Under the pieces are notes generated by a model. It was given only the letters and a program-made list of their open reading frames with translations, made no database searches and was not told the origin of the DNA. From Candidatus Anaeroferrophillus wilburensis (lineage in GTDB: Bacteria > Desulfobacterota > Anaeroferrophillalia > Anaeroferrophillales > Anaeroferrophillaceae): DNA of 64,000 bases. The stretch is from the NCBI GenBank assembly GCA_016934315.1, contig JAFGSY010000007.1, forward strand, positions 45,866 through 109,865, written 5' to 3'. Numbering within the stretch: position 1 is the first letter of the stretch; each line of letters starts with the position of its first letter. A program made the translations under genes and the position numbers. Below are positions 34,348-43,759 of this stretch, one piece after another.

Positions 34348-35268
34348 TCAGCCGGTCAAGGAAAGCCAAAGCGAAAAAGTCAGGGCCGAAACCATCGTAC
34401 TGGCAGAAATGGCAGCCACCGCCAGATCAGCATCTCCCTCCATTTCATTGGCCATAACATAGGCCAGGGTCGCGGTGGGCGACGCCAGCAGAATCAGCGC
34501 CGGAATATATTCTCCTGCGGTTAAACCAAAGAGTCGGTAGAGCCCTAAACCACAGAGGGGCTGCAGAAGCAGTTTGAAGGTCGTACTTACAAGCACCGGT
34601 TTGATACGCGCCTGCATGAGAGAAAAGGAGAGCGACGCACCAATGATCAACAAAGCCATGGGCAAGGCCAGACCGCTGAGAATATCAAGACTGCGTTCAA
34701 CCACCAGCGGCAATGGCAACGATAACGCGGAATAGGAAATTCCGGCAACTGCTGCCAGGATGACCGGGTTTCCCATAATCCGCCAGACCATCACCAGCCG
34801 CGATCCTTTGACGGCAGCCGTACCAGCATGCATCTGTAGCGCCACGACCGCAAGAAAGTTTTGCAGGATGATAACGAAACCAGCGATGATGCTGGCCCGG
34901 ACAAACCCTTCCTCCCCCAGAAAGTAAAAAGAAACCGCCAAACCGATATAGCCAAGATTTCCATGGAAGGAACTTTGAATAAAGGTCCCCCGCTGGCGCC
35001 GCGGCAAATTCCAGCCACGACAGACCCCCCAGGCAGCAAAGAAAATCAGCACCATGGCCAGCAGCGTCAGGACCAGCACGCTGCCATTGAACTGACCTTT
35101 AAGGGAGCCACGGGAAATGGCCCGGAAGATCATTGCCGGAATGGCCAGATAATAGACCAGGCGATTGGCTGGCTGGAGAAAGTCTGGCTGGAGAAAACCC
35201 CGCTGTCGGGCAAAGCAACCCAGCAGAATAATGGCAAAAATGGGAATGATTGTGCTAACGATAGTCAT
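34348..35268 (-). CDS. AEC (auxin efflux carrier) family transporter
   Basis: The 306-residue membrane protein has about ten helices in two halves. AEC features are PIFAIILLGCFARQRGFL at the start, SSFHGNLGYIGLAVSFYFLG and LLASPTATLAYVMANEMEGD near the end. These carriers move organic acids or similar anions out of the cell. ATG 35268 is chosen, since the longer frame to 35337 overlaps nudC and adds a hydrophilic tail. It starts 7 bases after the nudC stop, so the two are probably cotranscribed. The substrate is unknown. Confidence 0.88.
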   Translation of the reverse strand: MTIVSTIIPIFAIILLGCFARQRGFLQPDFLQPANRLVYYLAIPAMIFRAISRGSLKGQFNGSVLVLTLLAMVLIFFAAWGVCRGWNLPRRQRGTFIQSSFHGNLGYIGLAVSFYFLGEEGFVRASIIAGFVIILQNFLAVVALQMHAGTAAVKGSRLVMVWRIMGNPVILAAVAGISYSALSLPLPLVVERSLDILSGLALPMALLIIGASLSFSLMQARIKPVLVSTTFKLLLQPLCGLGLYRLFGLTAGEYIPALILLASPTATLAYVMANEMEGDADLAVAAISASTMVSALTFSLWLSLTG

Positions 35269-35275
35269 CCAGCCC

Positions 35276-36202
35276 TCATGGTGAGCGTAATGCCGCCAGG
35301 GATTTTTCTTCCCCGCCGGCAGCAAACCAGCCGGCAATCAGTCGATGAGCCAGGGCACCCGGTGTCGGAACACGGATCGTTCCCTGCTCAAGCTCCTTTT
35401 TCAGTTCCGACCGGGCCACCCAGCGAACATCTTCCAGTTCTCCATCAGCACAGGCGATCTCCCCTGACGTGGCAACGGCGGTAAAGCCCACCATCAAAGA
35501 ACGGGGGAAAGCCCAAGGCTGCGAACCAACATAGTCGATCTGCTGCACCTCTACCCCTGACTCTTCCCGCACTTCCCGGGCAACTGCCTCCTCCAGGCTT
35601 TCTCCTGGCTCCACAAATCCCGCCAGCACGGAATAGAGCCCCGCCGGCCAGCCGGCCTGGCGAGCCAGAAGGCACCTGTCCTGCCAGCTGACTTGAACAA
35701 TCACCGCTGGATCGGTACGGGGGAAATGCTGCCGCTGACAGGCAGGGTTGGTGCACACCAGCAGATGTCCCCCCTCCGCGCCGGCATTAAGAGCTCCGCA
35801 ATCACCGCAATAACGATTCCGCCGGTGCCAGTAGGCCATGGCCCGGACATAGGAAAGCATGAGAAAAACACTGTCCGGCACCACAGAAACCAGCCGTCGC
35901 AAGCGGCAAAAAACCCCAAAGGGTCTCAATCGGTCAGCCACCGACTGATCATCGGGCAGAACGAGGGCAAACCAGGGGTTTTTCTCCCGAGTGCCAAGGA
36001 ATATAACCTTAGAAGAATCGAGAAGGTCTTCAAGGTCGACGGCCGCCAGGCTGACTGGGAGAGGGGACTCCTCACCGGCAAAGAAGTTCTGTAACCGCCA
36101 GCAGGGCAGAAACCGCGATTCAGGCTGCGTCAGCTGCTCAGCAAGCCAGTCTGCATCACGACGCTTGACAGCCGACCGATCAAACAAGAAATCCTGCTTC
36201 AT
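35276..36202 (-). CDS. nudC: NAD+ diphosphatase (NADH pyrophosphatase)
   Basis: NudC hydrolyses NAD(H) to AMP and NMN(H) and removes NAD caps from RNA. The 308-residue protein has an N-terminal domain, a zinc ribbon (CGDCGA...CTNPAC), the Nudix box GFVEPGESLEEAVAREV followed by REESG, and the NudC-specific SQPWAFPRS motif. All diagnostic residues are present, so the call is firm. Confidence 0.95.
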   Translation of the reverse strand: MKQDFLFDRSAVKRRDADWLAEQLTQPESRFLPCWRLQNFFAGEESPLPVSLAAVDLEDLLDSSKVIFLGTREKNPWFALVLPDDQSVADRLRPFGVFCRLRRLVSVVPDSVFLMLSYVRAMAYWHRRNRYCGDCGALNAGAEGGHLLVCTNPACQRQHFPRTDPAVIVQVSWQDRCLLARQAGWPAGLYSVLAGFVEPGESLEEAVAREVREESGVEVQQIDYVGSQPWAFPRSLMVGFTAVATSGEIACADGELEDVRWVARSELKKELEQGTIRVPTPGALAHRLIAGWFAAGGEEKSLAALRSP

Positions 36203-36283
36203 CTCACCAGGTCACCATTCCCGTCCTGCAGCCATTTCTCCATACGATCATCATCTGCCCGCCATGGCACACATCGCCCGGCA

Positions 36284-39200
36284 TCAACCGGAAAAATGCT
36301 TCTTAACATACCGTTTCAGAGTGTTTTCAAAATCGGTCTCCCATTCTCCCTGGTAGACAATCCTGGAGGCTAGCTCACTGGCCAAAATGGCATAATGATA
36401 TTTCGGCGGCAGCTTCCTGATCCGCAGCCGGTATTTCCGGTTATCACTGATAAAGCGGGGTAAATGGGCCAGGATAACCGGGCGAAACATGGCATCGGCG
36501 GCCAAATCAGGCCGCGACTGGAAAAAGCTGAACAGCCGATTATAATGCTCATTGATTTCTGCACTGATACTGTTGGCAATCTCCGTATAAAGAATGCTCC
36601 CTCCCGCTTCCCGGTAGCGGCTGAACAACAGTTGCGCTTCATCACGAGCCCGCTTTTCCAGAATACCAAGGACATCAGCCACATACGTCTCCTTATGTCT
36701 GAGAAACTCCTTCTCACTGAGCAGCAGATTGGCAATAATCTCATACGAAGAAGAGATAACCCCGCATTTATTGGCAGCCGCATCACGGATAACAATCACC
36801 CCCCGCTGTTGAATCTCCTGGCGGGCAGCCGGGGTAATGAAAGAGTTGGCACCCTCGACAATCGCTCGGCAGGTGGCTTCCCCCCGGGCAGTGAACAACC
36901 GTTGCCAATTATGGCTATCAATGGTTTCCGGCCGACCGCCGGCAGGAATAAAAAGGTCGGCAGCAACGGAAAAAATCAGGCCGTCAAACTCCCGATGAAA
37001 CTCGTCCGGGGTTATCCAGTGTTCTTCAACTCCCTCCTCCGTGCGAACTAGCTTACGGAACAACTCAACCAGACCTTCCTGGCGCCTTATTTTGCGAAAG
37101 AGTATAAATCCACCCGGCGAAAGAAGATCGGGATTGAAATCATCGATATTGGCCGCCAGTGCCAGTCGGCCCATTTCCTGCCCATCAAGCCCCCGGGGAT
37201 CATAGGCCGCCCCCGAACCGGCCACCACCAAGGTGATCGCCACCCACGGGCAGCGGGCCAGCAGCAAGCGGATGGCGTTCCCGGCCACGTCACCGTTGGG
37301 ACCGCCGGTAATTTTGACCGTAAACGGGTCATGCCGCATATCCACCCCCAGCTCAGCCATGGTTATTTCGGCAAAGGTTATAACCCCCAACGACGTCACC
37401 CCGTACTGCTTATGGTTGATACCCACCTCTTTGCTGGATATCAGCGCCGGCCCAAGGAGATACCCTCTCTTGACCGATTGCCTGGCAATCAGTTCAATCA
37501 TCGAATCATGCATATTCTCATCGGGGCCCAGCTCGATCGGTTCATCTTCACCATAATAATCAACAACCTGCGGATGCTGAACCCGGCCGTTACGGGTAAC
37601 AAAGATATCCAAAAAAGCATTGACAAAGCCGTACTGGAGCTTGTAGAGGCGCTGGGTGATAAGATCCTGATCCTCAATGTCCGAAACATCCAGCACCACC
37701 CCCATCTTTGAACCGCCCTCATAGATATCCTTGTTTTTCAGGTTCTGGGTATGGGCCAGGACATAGACCTCGCGAAACAGGGTATCCGCGGTAGTGAGAA
37801 AGTCATCCGCTGTCCGGCAGATAACCGTCCGCCAGCCGCCACGAGCAATATCAGCAAAACCCACATGGTAGCCGGCCCCGTAGCGACCGTAAAAAAAGGT
37901 CACCCGAAAAGGCTCACCGGCCGGCAGATCACTGGTGAATTCGTCGCCCATGGCTACCAGGTAGGCAGGATCAAGGCGAAAGGCCAGCGCATGTTTTTCC
38001 GGCACAAAAAAATTGGTCTTCAACGTATAGTGAATCAGCAGCAGAGCGGTGAAAAAAATTGTTTTTCTGGTCTCATCCAGAACCCGATGGCCGGTATTAT
38101 AGCCCTCAATCTCCTCTTTCACGTGGGCATAGGCACGCCCATAGCGGACCTCACGGTCCTCTTCCGACGGATGAAAACGAAGAAAAAACAGCTTCGTCAG
38201 CTGCAGTGCCAGATCCGGATTATGGTAAAAAGCCCTTTTGATCTCCTGCAGGTCAAACTGTTCCGGCCGGTTATGGGCCAGATTGCCATGGCAAAAGGCA
38301 ATCAGGGCATTGGTCAAAGAAGCTTCCGGGCCGGTCATGACCCGATGAACCAGAAAGGAGGTATAGACCCGGCCGGTATTGGCGAGAATCTGGGTATTAT
38401 AGAGTTCAGCTTTCAACTCCTGATAGAACGCTGACTCTTTCAGCACCAGATCACCCTGCCGCGTGGAAACATAGAGGGTTGCCAGAAAATAGGGGGTTAC
38501 CCCATTGCTGACATTGAGGCAATAAGCCCGGCGGATACTGATATCAAAACGATTGAGAATTTCCAGCACCTGGGCCAGGAAGCCGCCTTCCGGCGGGTTG
38601 CCCACGGCAAACAGGAGTCGTGATTCCTGATGGTGGGTGACATCTTCGGTATTTTCAACGTCCAGATAGAGGCCATTATGCTTGCAGACCTGCTGATAGA
38701 GGGAGATGATCCGGGCAACCCGCTCAGGCGGCGAGATACGGATATAGCGTTCGTTGTTAAGCCAGAGCATCCGCAGAATCTGATCAAAGTCAGCAAAAGC
38801 AAAATCAGGGTAGGCGGCCGGCATGACGTTCTTGATCGCTTGCTTGATGGTCCGCGGGATACGAATGATGCCAGCGGCGGCAATCTCACGGTGGGGTTTG
38901 CGGTCAAATTCGAACCGCTGAATTTCGAGCGGATCTTTTGTGCCGGGAACCGGTCGATAGGAATGACTGACCTCTGCGTAAGAGATGTTTTGTTCCTGGA
39001 GCTGACTGAATGACTGATAGAGGGAACCCGGAAGGCTGAGACTGGCCTGAATCAGCTGCCCTGGCTGGTCGGCAAGCACCAGATGGCGGTTATGGACCAA
39101 CGTATGGAGGCTGCCAACCAGATTGGCAAGAGCATCATGTTCGTCGGCCATGGTAATGAAAAAGTAGGGGTTAAGATTTGCCTGGAGCCAGTCAAAATTT

Positions 39201-39286
39201 TTCTCGGCCTGGGCACAACGCTCCTGTAAAATCCCCTCAATACTTACATACATGGCTTTTTTCAGCTGCTGAAACTGTTTGTCCAT
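36284..39286 (-). CDS. NAD-specific glutamate dehydrogenase, large (~115 kDa) type
   Basis: The enzyme interconverts glutamate and 2-oxoglutarate with NAD+. The 1000-residue protein belongs to the large GDH class: a long N-terminal regulatory part (about 1-420) with ACT-like segments, a catalytic region with the substrate-Lys motif EGGSKMGVVLDVS, a nucleotide-binding TVKITGGPNGDVAGNAIRLL, and IVEGANSFITPAARQEIQQR. Its length is between the 115 kDa and 180 kDa classes and nearer the former. Start ATG 39286 follows GAGGTGGTG directly; GTG 39292 is an alternative. A second, short dehydrogenase of the Glu/Leu family lies at 52.7 kb. Confidence 0.93.
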   Translation of the reverse strand: MDKQFQQLKKAMYVSIEGILQERCAQAEKNFDWLQANLNPYFFITMADEHDALANLVGSLHTLVHNRHLVLADQPGQLIQASLSLPGSLYQSFSQLQEQNISYAEVSHSYRPVPGTKDPLEIQRFEFDRKPHREIAAAGIIRIPRTIKQAIKNVMPAAYPDFAFADFDQILRMLWLNNERYIRISPPERVARIISLYQQVCKHNGLYLDVENTEDVTHHQESRLLFAVGNPPEGGFLAQVLEILNRFDISIRRAYCLNVSNGVTPYFLATLYVSTRQGDLVLKESAFYQELKAELYNTQILANTGRVYTSFLVHRVMTGPEASLTNALIAFCHGNLAHNRPEQFDLQEIKRAFYHNPDLALQLTKLFFLRFHPSEEDREVRYGRAYAHVKEEIEGYNTGHRVLDETRKTIFFTALLLIHYTLKTNFFVPEKHALAFRLDPAYLVAMGDEFTSDLPAGEPFRVTFFYGRYGAGYHVGFADIARGGWRTVICRTADDFLTTADTLFREVYVLAHTQNLKNKDIYEGGSKMGVVLDVSDIEDQDLITQRLYKLQYGFVNAFLDIFVTRNGRVQHPQVVDYYGEDEPIELGPDENMHDSMIELIARQSVKRGYLLGPALISSKEVGINHKQYGVTSLGVITFAEITMAELGVDMRHDPFTVKITGGPNGDVAGNAIRLLLARCPWVAITLVVAGSGAAYDPRGLDGQEMGRLALAANIDDFNPDLLSPGGFILFRKIRRQEGLVELFRKLVRTEEGVEEHWITPDEFHREFDGLIFSVAADLFIPAGGRPETIDSHNWQRLFTARGEATCRAIVEGANSFITPAARQEIQQRGVIVIRDAAANKCGVISSSYEIIANLLLSEKEFLRHKETYVADVLGILEKRARDEAQLLFSRYREAGGSILYTEIANSISAEINEHYNRLFSFFQSRPDLAADAMFRPVILAHLPRFISDNRKYRLRIRKLPPKYHYAILASELASRIVYQGEWETDFENTLKRYVKKHFSG

Positions 39287-39310
39287 CACCACCTCACTGT
39301 AATTTTATCA

Positions 39311-39425
39311 GGCTGCAACCTTCGTCACTGCGGCAGACTGGCTGCTCACCTCACTCCACAGGTTTTGCTTGCCTCGAAGATGGAACGGCTGCGATACCAT
39401 CTGGAGTTAGAGGCATTTTAGCGTT
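39311..39425 (-). repeat. Possible third copy of the dispersed repeat (partial)
   Basis: On the minus strand, CCAGATGGTATCGCAGCCG followed by TCGAGGCAAGCA and later GGTTGCAGCC parallels copy A's CCGGATGG...GAGGCAAGCA...GGTTGCAGCG. The terminal inverted repeats are not preserved. It occupies part of the 265-base gap between the glutamate dehydrogenase and rRNA methyltransferase genes. Confidence 0.4.
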
Positions 39426-39551
39426 TGTTCTTTTCATACCATCTAACACCGGACAGCGCCAGCATTCTCTTATGGTCATGATGAACAAACCCAACCCACA
39501 GGCCGCCATCAGAAGCACTTTAAGTCGATTTTTTCCATGCCCAAAAAACCG

Positions 39552-40838
39552 TCAGGAAACTTTTCTTACCAGGAAGGCAACAATCTCAAGGTGGTAGGTA
39601 TGGGGAAACATATCAACCGGCTGGGCGGAAAGCAGCTGGTAACCCAGGGCAGCCAGCCGCTGCACGTCCCGGCACAGGGTGGCAAGATCGCAGGCAACAT
39701 AGACAATCCGGGCAACTTTGCTGGCGGCCAGCTGCTGCAGCAGGCGCTGGTCGCACCCCTCTCGGGGAGGATCAAGAATGACAGCATCAATGGTTGATAA
39801 TCTGGCAGCTAAGGGGGAGAACATCTTTTCAGCCCGACCGCCAATCCAGGTTACCTGTTCGGCAGCCAATGTCTTGCTGTTTATCTCGGCATCGCGCAAT
39901 GCACTACGGGATGACTCAATACCATATACCCGGTCGAAAAATCCGGCAAAGGAGAGGGCGAACAGGCCAACGCCGCAGAACAGGTCAACCAACGTCCCGT
40001 TATGCTTCCCCGAAAGCAGCAAACCGGCAACCGTATCCACCAGAATTTCAGCCTGGGAGGTGTTGGTCTGGAAAAATGATTGCCCTGAGACTTGAAACGT
40101 CAGGCCTCGACAGGGAATTGCTACCCTGTCGGCGACCATAGCCGCTGTCGTTTTCAAGCGGGCAACAATCGCTGCCGGCAGGTCGGTCGTCAGCCGGGGA
40201 ACATGCGTACCAAGCACATCCATACCACTGCGCACGGCAATGGAGGTAATCGGCCGTTTGTTCAGCCAGCTGGCAAATGCCGGCAAAGAACGGCCACAAT
40301 CAGCAAGGAACTGATTGTTTTGGCGGTGCTGCACCAAACATGAACCAGTTGGTAAACTAAAAATACTAACCACTCGGTGGGAGTTAGCGGCAAAAAATCC
40401 CAAGTGCACATTTTCATGGTCAACCAGAACACACTTGGCCGTCACCTTGTTACGAAAATGAAAAGGATCAGTCATGCCAACAACGGCATGGACTTCAACT
40501 GTTTCCGCCGGCAGGGCATGCCGGAGCCCTTCAACAACCAGTTCTCTTTTTATGGCGAGTTGTGAATCATAAGCCAGGTGCTGCCAGGGACAGCCGCCAC
40601 AGCCGTGCTGAATATAAGGACAGGGAGGGGTAATGCGAACCGGCGACGGGGTAATGATTTCCAGCAATTCAGCCCGGGCATAGCGCTTTTTTCGGGTAAC
40701 GATTTTTGCCCGGATGATATCGTGCGGCGCGGTCCACGGCACAAACACCGCCAGCTGATCCACGCGTCCCAGGCCATCGCCGCCATAGACCAGCTTCTCT
40801 ATTGTCAGGGTAACAATATCGTTGACGTCGGCGCTCAT
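39552..40838 (-). CDS. rlmD: 23S rRNA (uracil-C5)-methyltransferase, RlmD/RumA type
   Basis: It transfers a methyl group from SAM to a uracil C5, most likely U1939 of 23S rRNA. The 428-residue protein has an N-terminal TRAM domain (IEKLVYGGDGLGRVDQLAVF), the [4Fe-4S] cysteines CPYIQHGCGGCPWQH, SAM motif LVDLFCGVGLFAL, DPPREGCDQ and the catalytic Cys in VYVACDLATLCRD. The usual SCNP is ACDL here, with the nucleophilic Cys retained. ATG 40838 fits family length. The chemoreceptor gene ends 28 bases upstream on the same strand. Confidence 0.92.
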   Translation of the reverse strand: MSADVNDIVTLTIEKLVYGGDGLGRVDQLAVFVPWTAPHDIIRAKIVTRKKRYARAELLEIITPSPVRITPPCPYIQHGCGGCPWQHLAYDSQLAIKRELVVEGLRHALPAETVEVHAVVGMTDPFHFRNKVTAKCVLVDHENVHLGFFAANSHRVVSIFSLPTGSCLVQHRQNNQFLADCGRSLPAFASWLNKRPITSIAVRSGMDVLGTHVPRLTTDLPAAIVARLKTTAAMVADRVAIPCRGLTFQVSGQSFFQTNTSQAEILVDTVAGLLLSGKHNGTLVDLFCGVGLFALSFAGFFDRVYGIESSRSALRDAEINSKTLAAEQVTWIGGRAEKMFSPLAARLSTIDAVILDPPREGCDQRLLQQLAASKVARIVYVACDLATLCRDVQRLAALGYQLLSAQPVDMFPHTYHLEIVAFLVRKVS

Positions 40839-40866
40839 CAGTGGTGGGGCAGGAAAAGACAACACA

Positions 40867-42003
40867 TTATTTTTGGGTGATGGCCTTCAGGCCGGGCACG
40901 GGAGGCAGCATGGATCTCCTGGATCCCGATGACCGGTTATACGTCATTGTCTCGCGGCCACCCCGGGCAACTGGGGTTTGCTGCTCACCACCGGTGATAA
41001 GGTAGCTGACAACATCTTTGAGCTCATCGGCATAGGAGGTCATCTCCCCCGCAGCAGCGGCAAACTCTTCCGCGGTCGCCGCATTATGCTGGGTTACCTT
41101 ATCCATCTCACTGATGGCATAATTAATCTGTTCAATACCATGGGCCTGCTCCCTGGATGCCTGTGATATATCGCCGGTCAACCGGTTCACGTTATCAACC
41201 TGCTCTGACACCGTGGCAAAACCATCAACCGAACGGGAAACCAGGTCAATACCCCGCTTGGTTTTCTGAACGGTATCCTCAATCAATACCGAGGTATCTC
41301 TGGCGGCAACCGCCGAACGCAACGCCAGATTTCTTACCTCCTCGGCAACCACCGCAAAACCGGCACCCGCTTCTCCGGCCCTTGCCGCTTCAACGGCAGC
41401 ATTCAGGGCCAGCAGATTAGTCTGGAAGGCAATCTCATCGATGGTTTTAATGATTTTTGATATTTGATCACTGGCAGCAGAAATCTCGCCCATGGCATCT
41501 TTAAGTTCGGTCATTGTTTCATTGACCTGGCCAAAGCCGCCGCTGACCTGCCCCATCATCAGGTTGCCCTGATCAGCATTGGCGGCGTTCTGTTTCGTTG
41601 TGGCATTCATCTCCTCCAGAGAGGCAGCCGTCTCCTCCAGCGCCGATGCCTGATTGCCGGCACCATCCGCCACCTGTTGGCTAGAGGTTGAAATCTGGGC
41701 GGCCGCCGCTGATATCTGATTGGAGTTTTGCATCAATCTCTTAATGCCGATTTTCAACGGTGCGCTGATGGTGTGATTGATGAACAGCATAAGCAGTAAA
41801 CCACAAGCAAGCCCACCAGCAGTAATCAGTAACAACCCCATGGCATACCCTCGGGATACCGAAAAAGCCGGACCGGCAACCTGATGCTGCACACTGTTCA
41901 AACCTATCCAGCTATAGGTTCCCATGGCAAGCAGAAAAACCGCCATTACCACATATCCCACCAGCAGTTTGTTGATTATTTTCATTTTTCTGAACCAGCG
42001 CAT
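40867..42003 (-). CDS. Methyl-accepting chemotaxis protein without periplasmic sensor domain
   Basis: The 378-residue protein from ATG 42003 (MRWFRKMKIINKLLVGYVVM; AAGGG upstream) has two membrane helices separated by only about 25 residues, so there is no room for a periplasmic ligand domain. A coiled signalling domain follows, with the conserved hairpin tip IDEIAFQTNLLALNAAVEAA and flanking heptads. HAMP is absent or very degenerate. The tail (RRSMLPPVPGLKAITQK) lacks the NWETF-type methyltransferase tether. It may sense membrane state or a cytoplasmic or partner-borne signal. The longer frame to 42117 is unlikely. Confidence 0.92.
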   Translation of the reverse strand: MRWFRKMKIINKLLVGYVVMAVFLLAMGTYSWIGLNSVQHQVAGPAFSVSRGYAMGLLLITAGGLACGLLLMLFINHTISAPLKIGIKRLMQNSNQISAAAAQISTSSQQVADGAGNQASALEETAASLEEMNATTKQNAANADQGNLMMGQVSGGFGQVNETMTELKDAMGEISAASDQISKIIKTIDEIAFQTNLLALNAAVEAARAGEAGAGFAVVAEEVRNLALRSAVAARDTSVLIEDTVQKTKRGIDLVSRSVDGFATVSEQVDNVNRLTGDISQASREQAHGIEQINYAISEMDKVTQHNAATAEEFAAAAGEMTSYADELKDVVSYLITGGEQQTPVARGGRETMTYNRSSGSRRSMLPPVPGLKAITQK

Positions 42004-42171
42004 AAACATCCCTTCACGTTGAGCAAGGTTATGACTCTCTTCACTATTCAACAACAAAACTAATAACCAACCACGGTCCTTATCCTTTCGGCAACCGCCG
42101 GCCATTATTTTAGCCATTTCTGTAAAAAAGAACCACTGGGAGGAAATGGGAGCAGAAGTCGCAGAAAGTTT

Positions 42172-43527
42172 TTACAGCTGCGTTTCACCACCTTCAGGAA
42201 AGTCGTGGCGAACCAGCCGGATAGTTTCCAGGGAGGCTTGACAGGCAAACATCTTTTGCAGAAAGGAAGGCATTACATGGTCCGACAGCCGGCGCGCCCG
42301 GGGGTTTTCCATCTTTAACGGATTGATAAAACGGCCGTTTTTCTTCATCCGAAAATCCAGGTGGGGGCCGGTTGCCATTCCGGTGCTACCCACATAGCCG
42401 ATAACCTCCCCCTGGGCCACCTTGATGCCCCTTTTGGCCTTGCCGGCAAAACGGGAAAGATGCAGGTAGCTGCTTTCATAGCCGTTGGGATGACGAATTT
42501 TGACGTAGTTCCCCGCCTGGTTGTCACTGGCAACGCAGACAACCGTCCCGTTGCCCGCCGCTTTTACCGGCGTTCCGACGGGAGCGGCATAATCTATCCC
42601 GGGATGGGGCAGCCAGATTTTTCTAATGGGATGGAGACGGCGATGGCTGTAGGTGGAGGAAATTCGATGAAAGGAAAGCGGCGCTTTCAGGAACGCCTTA
42701 CGCAGGTTGCTCCCGTCAGCATTATAATAACCGGGAAGTCCGTCTTCGTCGCGATAGAGTATTCCCAGAAAGTTCTTTCCCTGATTGGTGAATTCCGCCG
42801 CCTGCACCAGACCATAGTCGATAAATTTGCCATCACGATACCGCTTTTGCACCAGCGCTCTAAACCGATCACCAGCCCTGATATCCCTGATGAAATCAAC
42901 TTCCCAGGCGAAAATATCTGCCAGCTTGTACGCCAGCTCAGCCTTTTCGCCTATGGCTGTCACGGCGGCAAATAGAGTAGAATCGATAGTGCCCTGAACC
43001 ACCACAGTATTGACATCATAGGCTATGGGAACCCGGGAAACAGTAAAGCCAGCAGCCTGACAGGAAACTGCCAGTTTTTCCTCAGCATTGATCTCGTAGT
43101 CAAAACCAACCAGCTCACCATCGGCCACCTGCAGTGAAAAAATCCGGCCGGCACGAATCCGGGAGAGGGGAAAGCTGCTGTCACACGCTTGGCTTAAGGC
43201 GACAATCTGCCGGGGGGCAAGGTAGTCACTCAGCAGCGCCGAAACCGTTTCTCCGGGGCGGATAATCCGGGAACAGGACTCCACAACCGGCAGTGAATCC
43301 TGCCCGGCAGCCGGCACCGACCCGTCCGGCATTGATCCCTGGGCAACCGGCAAAACCGGCTCATTGGCACCAGACGATGCCAGAGACCATCGGCCAAAAG
43401 ACTGTCGATCTGAAAAAGTTCCCGAGAGGACGCCGCCAGCCAGTACCAGAGCGGCCAGCAAAAAACAAACGACCCGACGTTTGCGACGCCGACCTTTTGT
43501 CTTTTGCTCGTTTAAACGGTCATGCAT
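42172..43527 (-). CDS. M23-family peptidoglycan endopeptidase (LytM/MepM type)
   Basis: The 451-residue envelope protein has a basic N-terminus and one anchor helix (VVCFLLAALVLAGGVLS), a LysM-like/OapA segment (RIIRPGETVSALLSDYLAPR), a central domain, and an M23 domain with zinc ligands HPGIDYAAP and GPHLDFRM. It should cleave peptide crosslinks in peptidoglycan. The start is uncertain. I use ATG 43527, because a promoter at 43611-43583 would make the earlier in-frame ATG 43569 leaderless. Architecture matches MepM (YebA) of E. coli. Confidence 0.88.
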   Translation of the reverse strand: MHDRLNEQKTKGRRRKRRVVCFLLAALVLAGGVLSGTFSDRQSFGRWSLASSGANEPVLPVAQGSMPDGSVPAAGQDSLPVVESCSRIIRPGETVSALLSDYLAPRQIVALSQACDSSFPLSRIRAGRIFSLQVADGELVGFDYEINAEEKLAVSCQAAGFTVSRVPIAYDVNTVVVQGTIDSTLFAAVTAIGEKAELAYKLADIFAWEVDFIRDIRAGDRFRALVQKRYRDGKFIDYGLVQAAEFTNQGKNFLGILYRDEDGLPGYYNADGSNLRKAFLKAPLSFHRISSTYSHRRLHPIRKIWLPHPGIDYAAPVGTPVKAAGNGTVVCVASDNQAGNYVKIRHPNGYESSYLHLSRFAGKAKRGIKVAQGEVIGYVGSTGMATGPHLDFRMKKNGRFINPLKMENPRARRLSDHVMPSFLQKMFACQASLETIRLVRHDFPEGGETQL

Positions 43528-43582
43528 GGCAACAAAAAACCCCAAAGCTTCCCGAGTGAATTTCCCCATTGATGTTGAACAC

Positions 43583-43611
43583 CCTATAATGACCTTTATC
43601 TCTTTTGTCAA
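43583..43611 (-). promoter_or_regulatory. Probable sigma-70 promoter of the M23 peptidase gene
   Basis: A perfect TTGACA (43611-43606) and TATAGG (43588-43583) are 17 bases apart on the minus strand. Transcription would start near 43576. Confidence 0.5.
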
Positions 43612-43759
43612 CGTTGACGGCTTTATTCTCTACCAGGGTCACGCAGTTCCTCCGGCTTACACTGGCATGATTCATGTTGTCGCCCATGTTTGCCAACCAT
43701 TTCCAAGCAGCTCGAAGGCACCCCACCGCCAAACATGGTCACACAAGCAATTCCCATGC

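Noticed and set aside
36284..39286. Assignment to the 180 kDa (GdhB) class of NAD-glutamate dehydrogenase
   Set aside because: At 1000 residues it is far too short for that ~1600-residue class and fits the 115 kDa class better.
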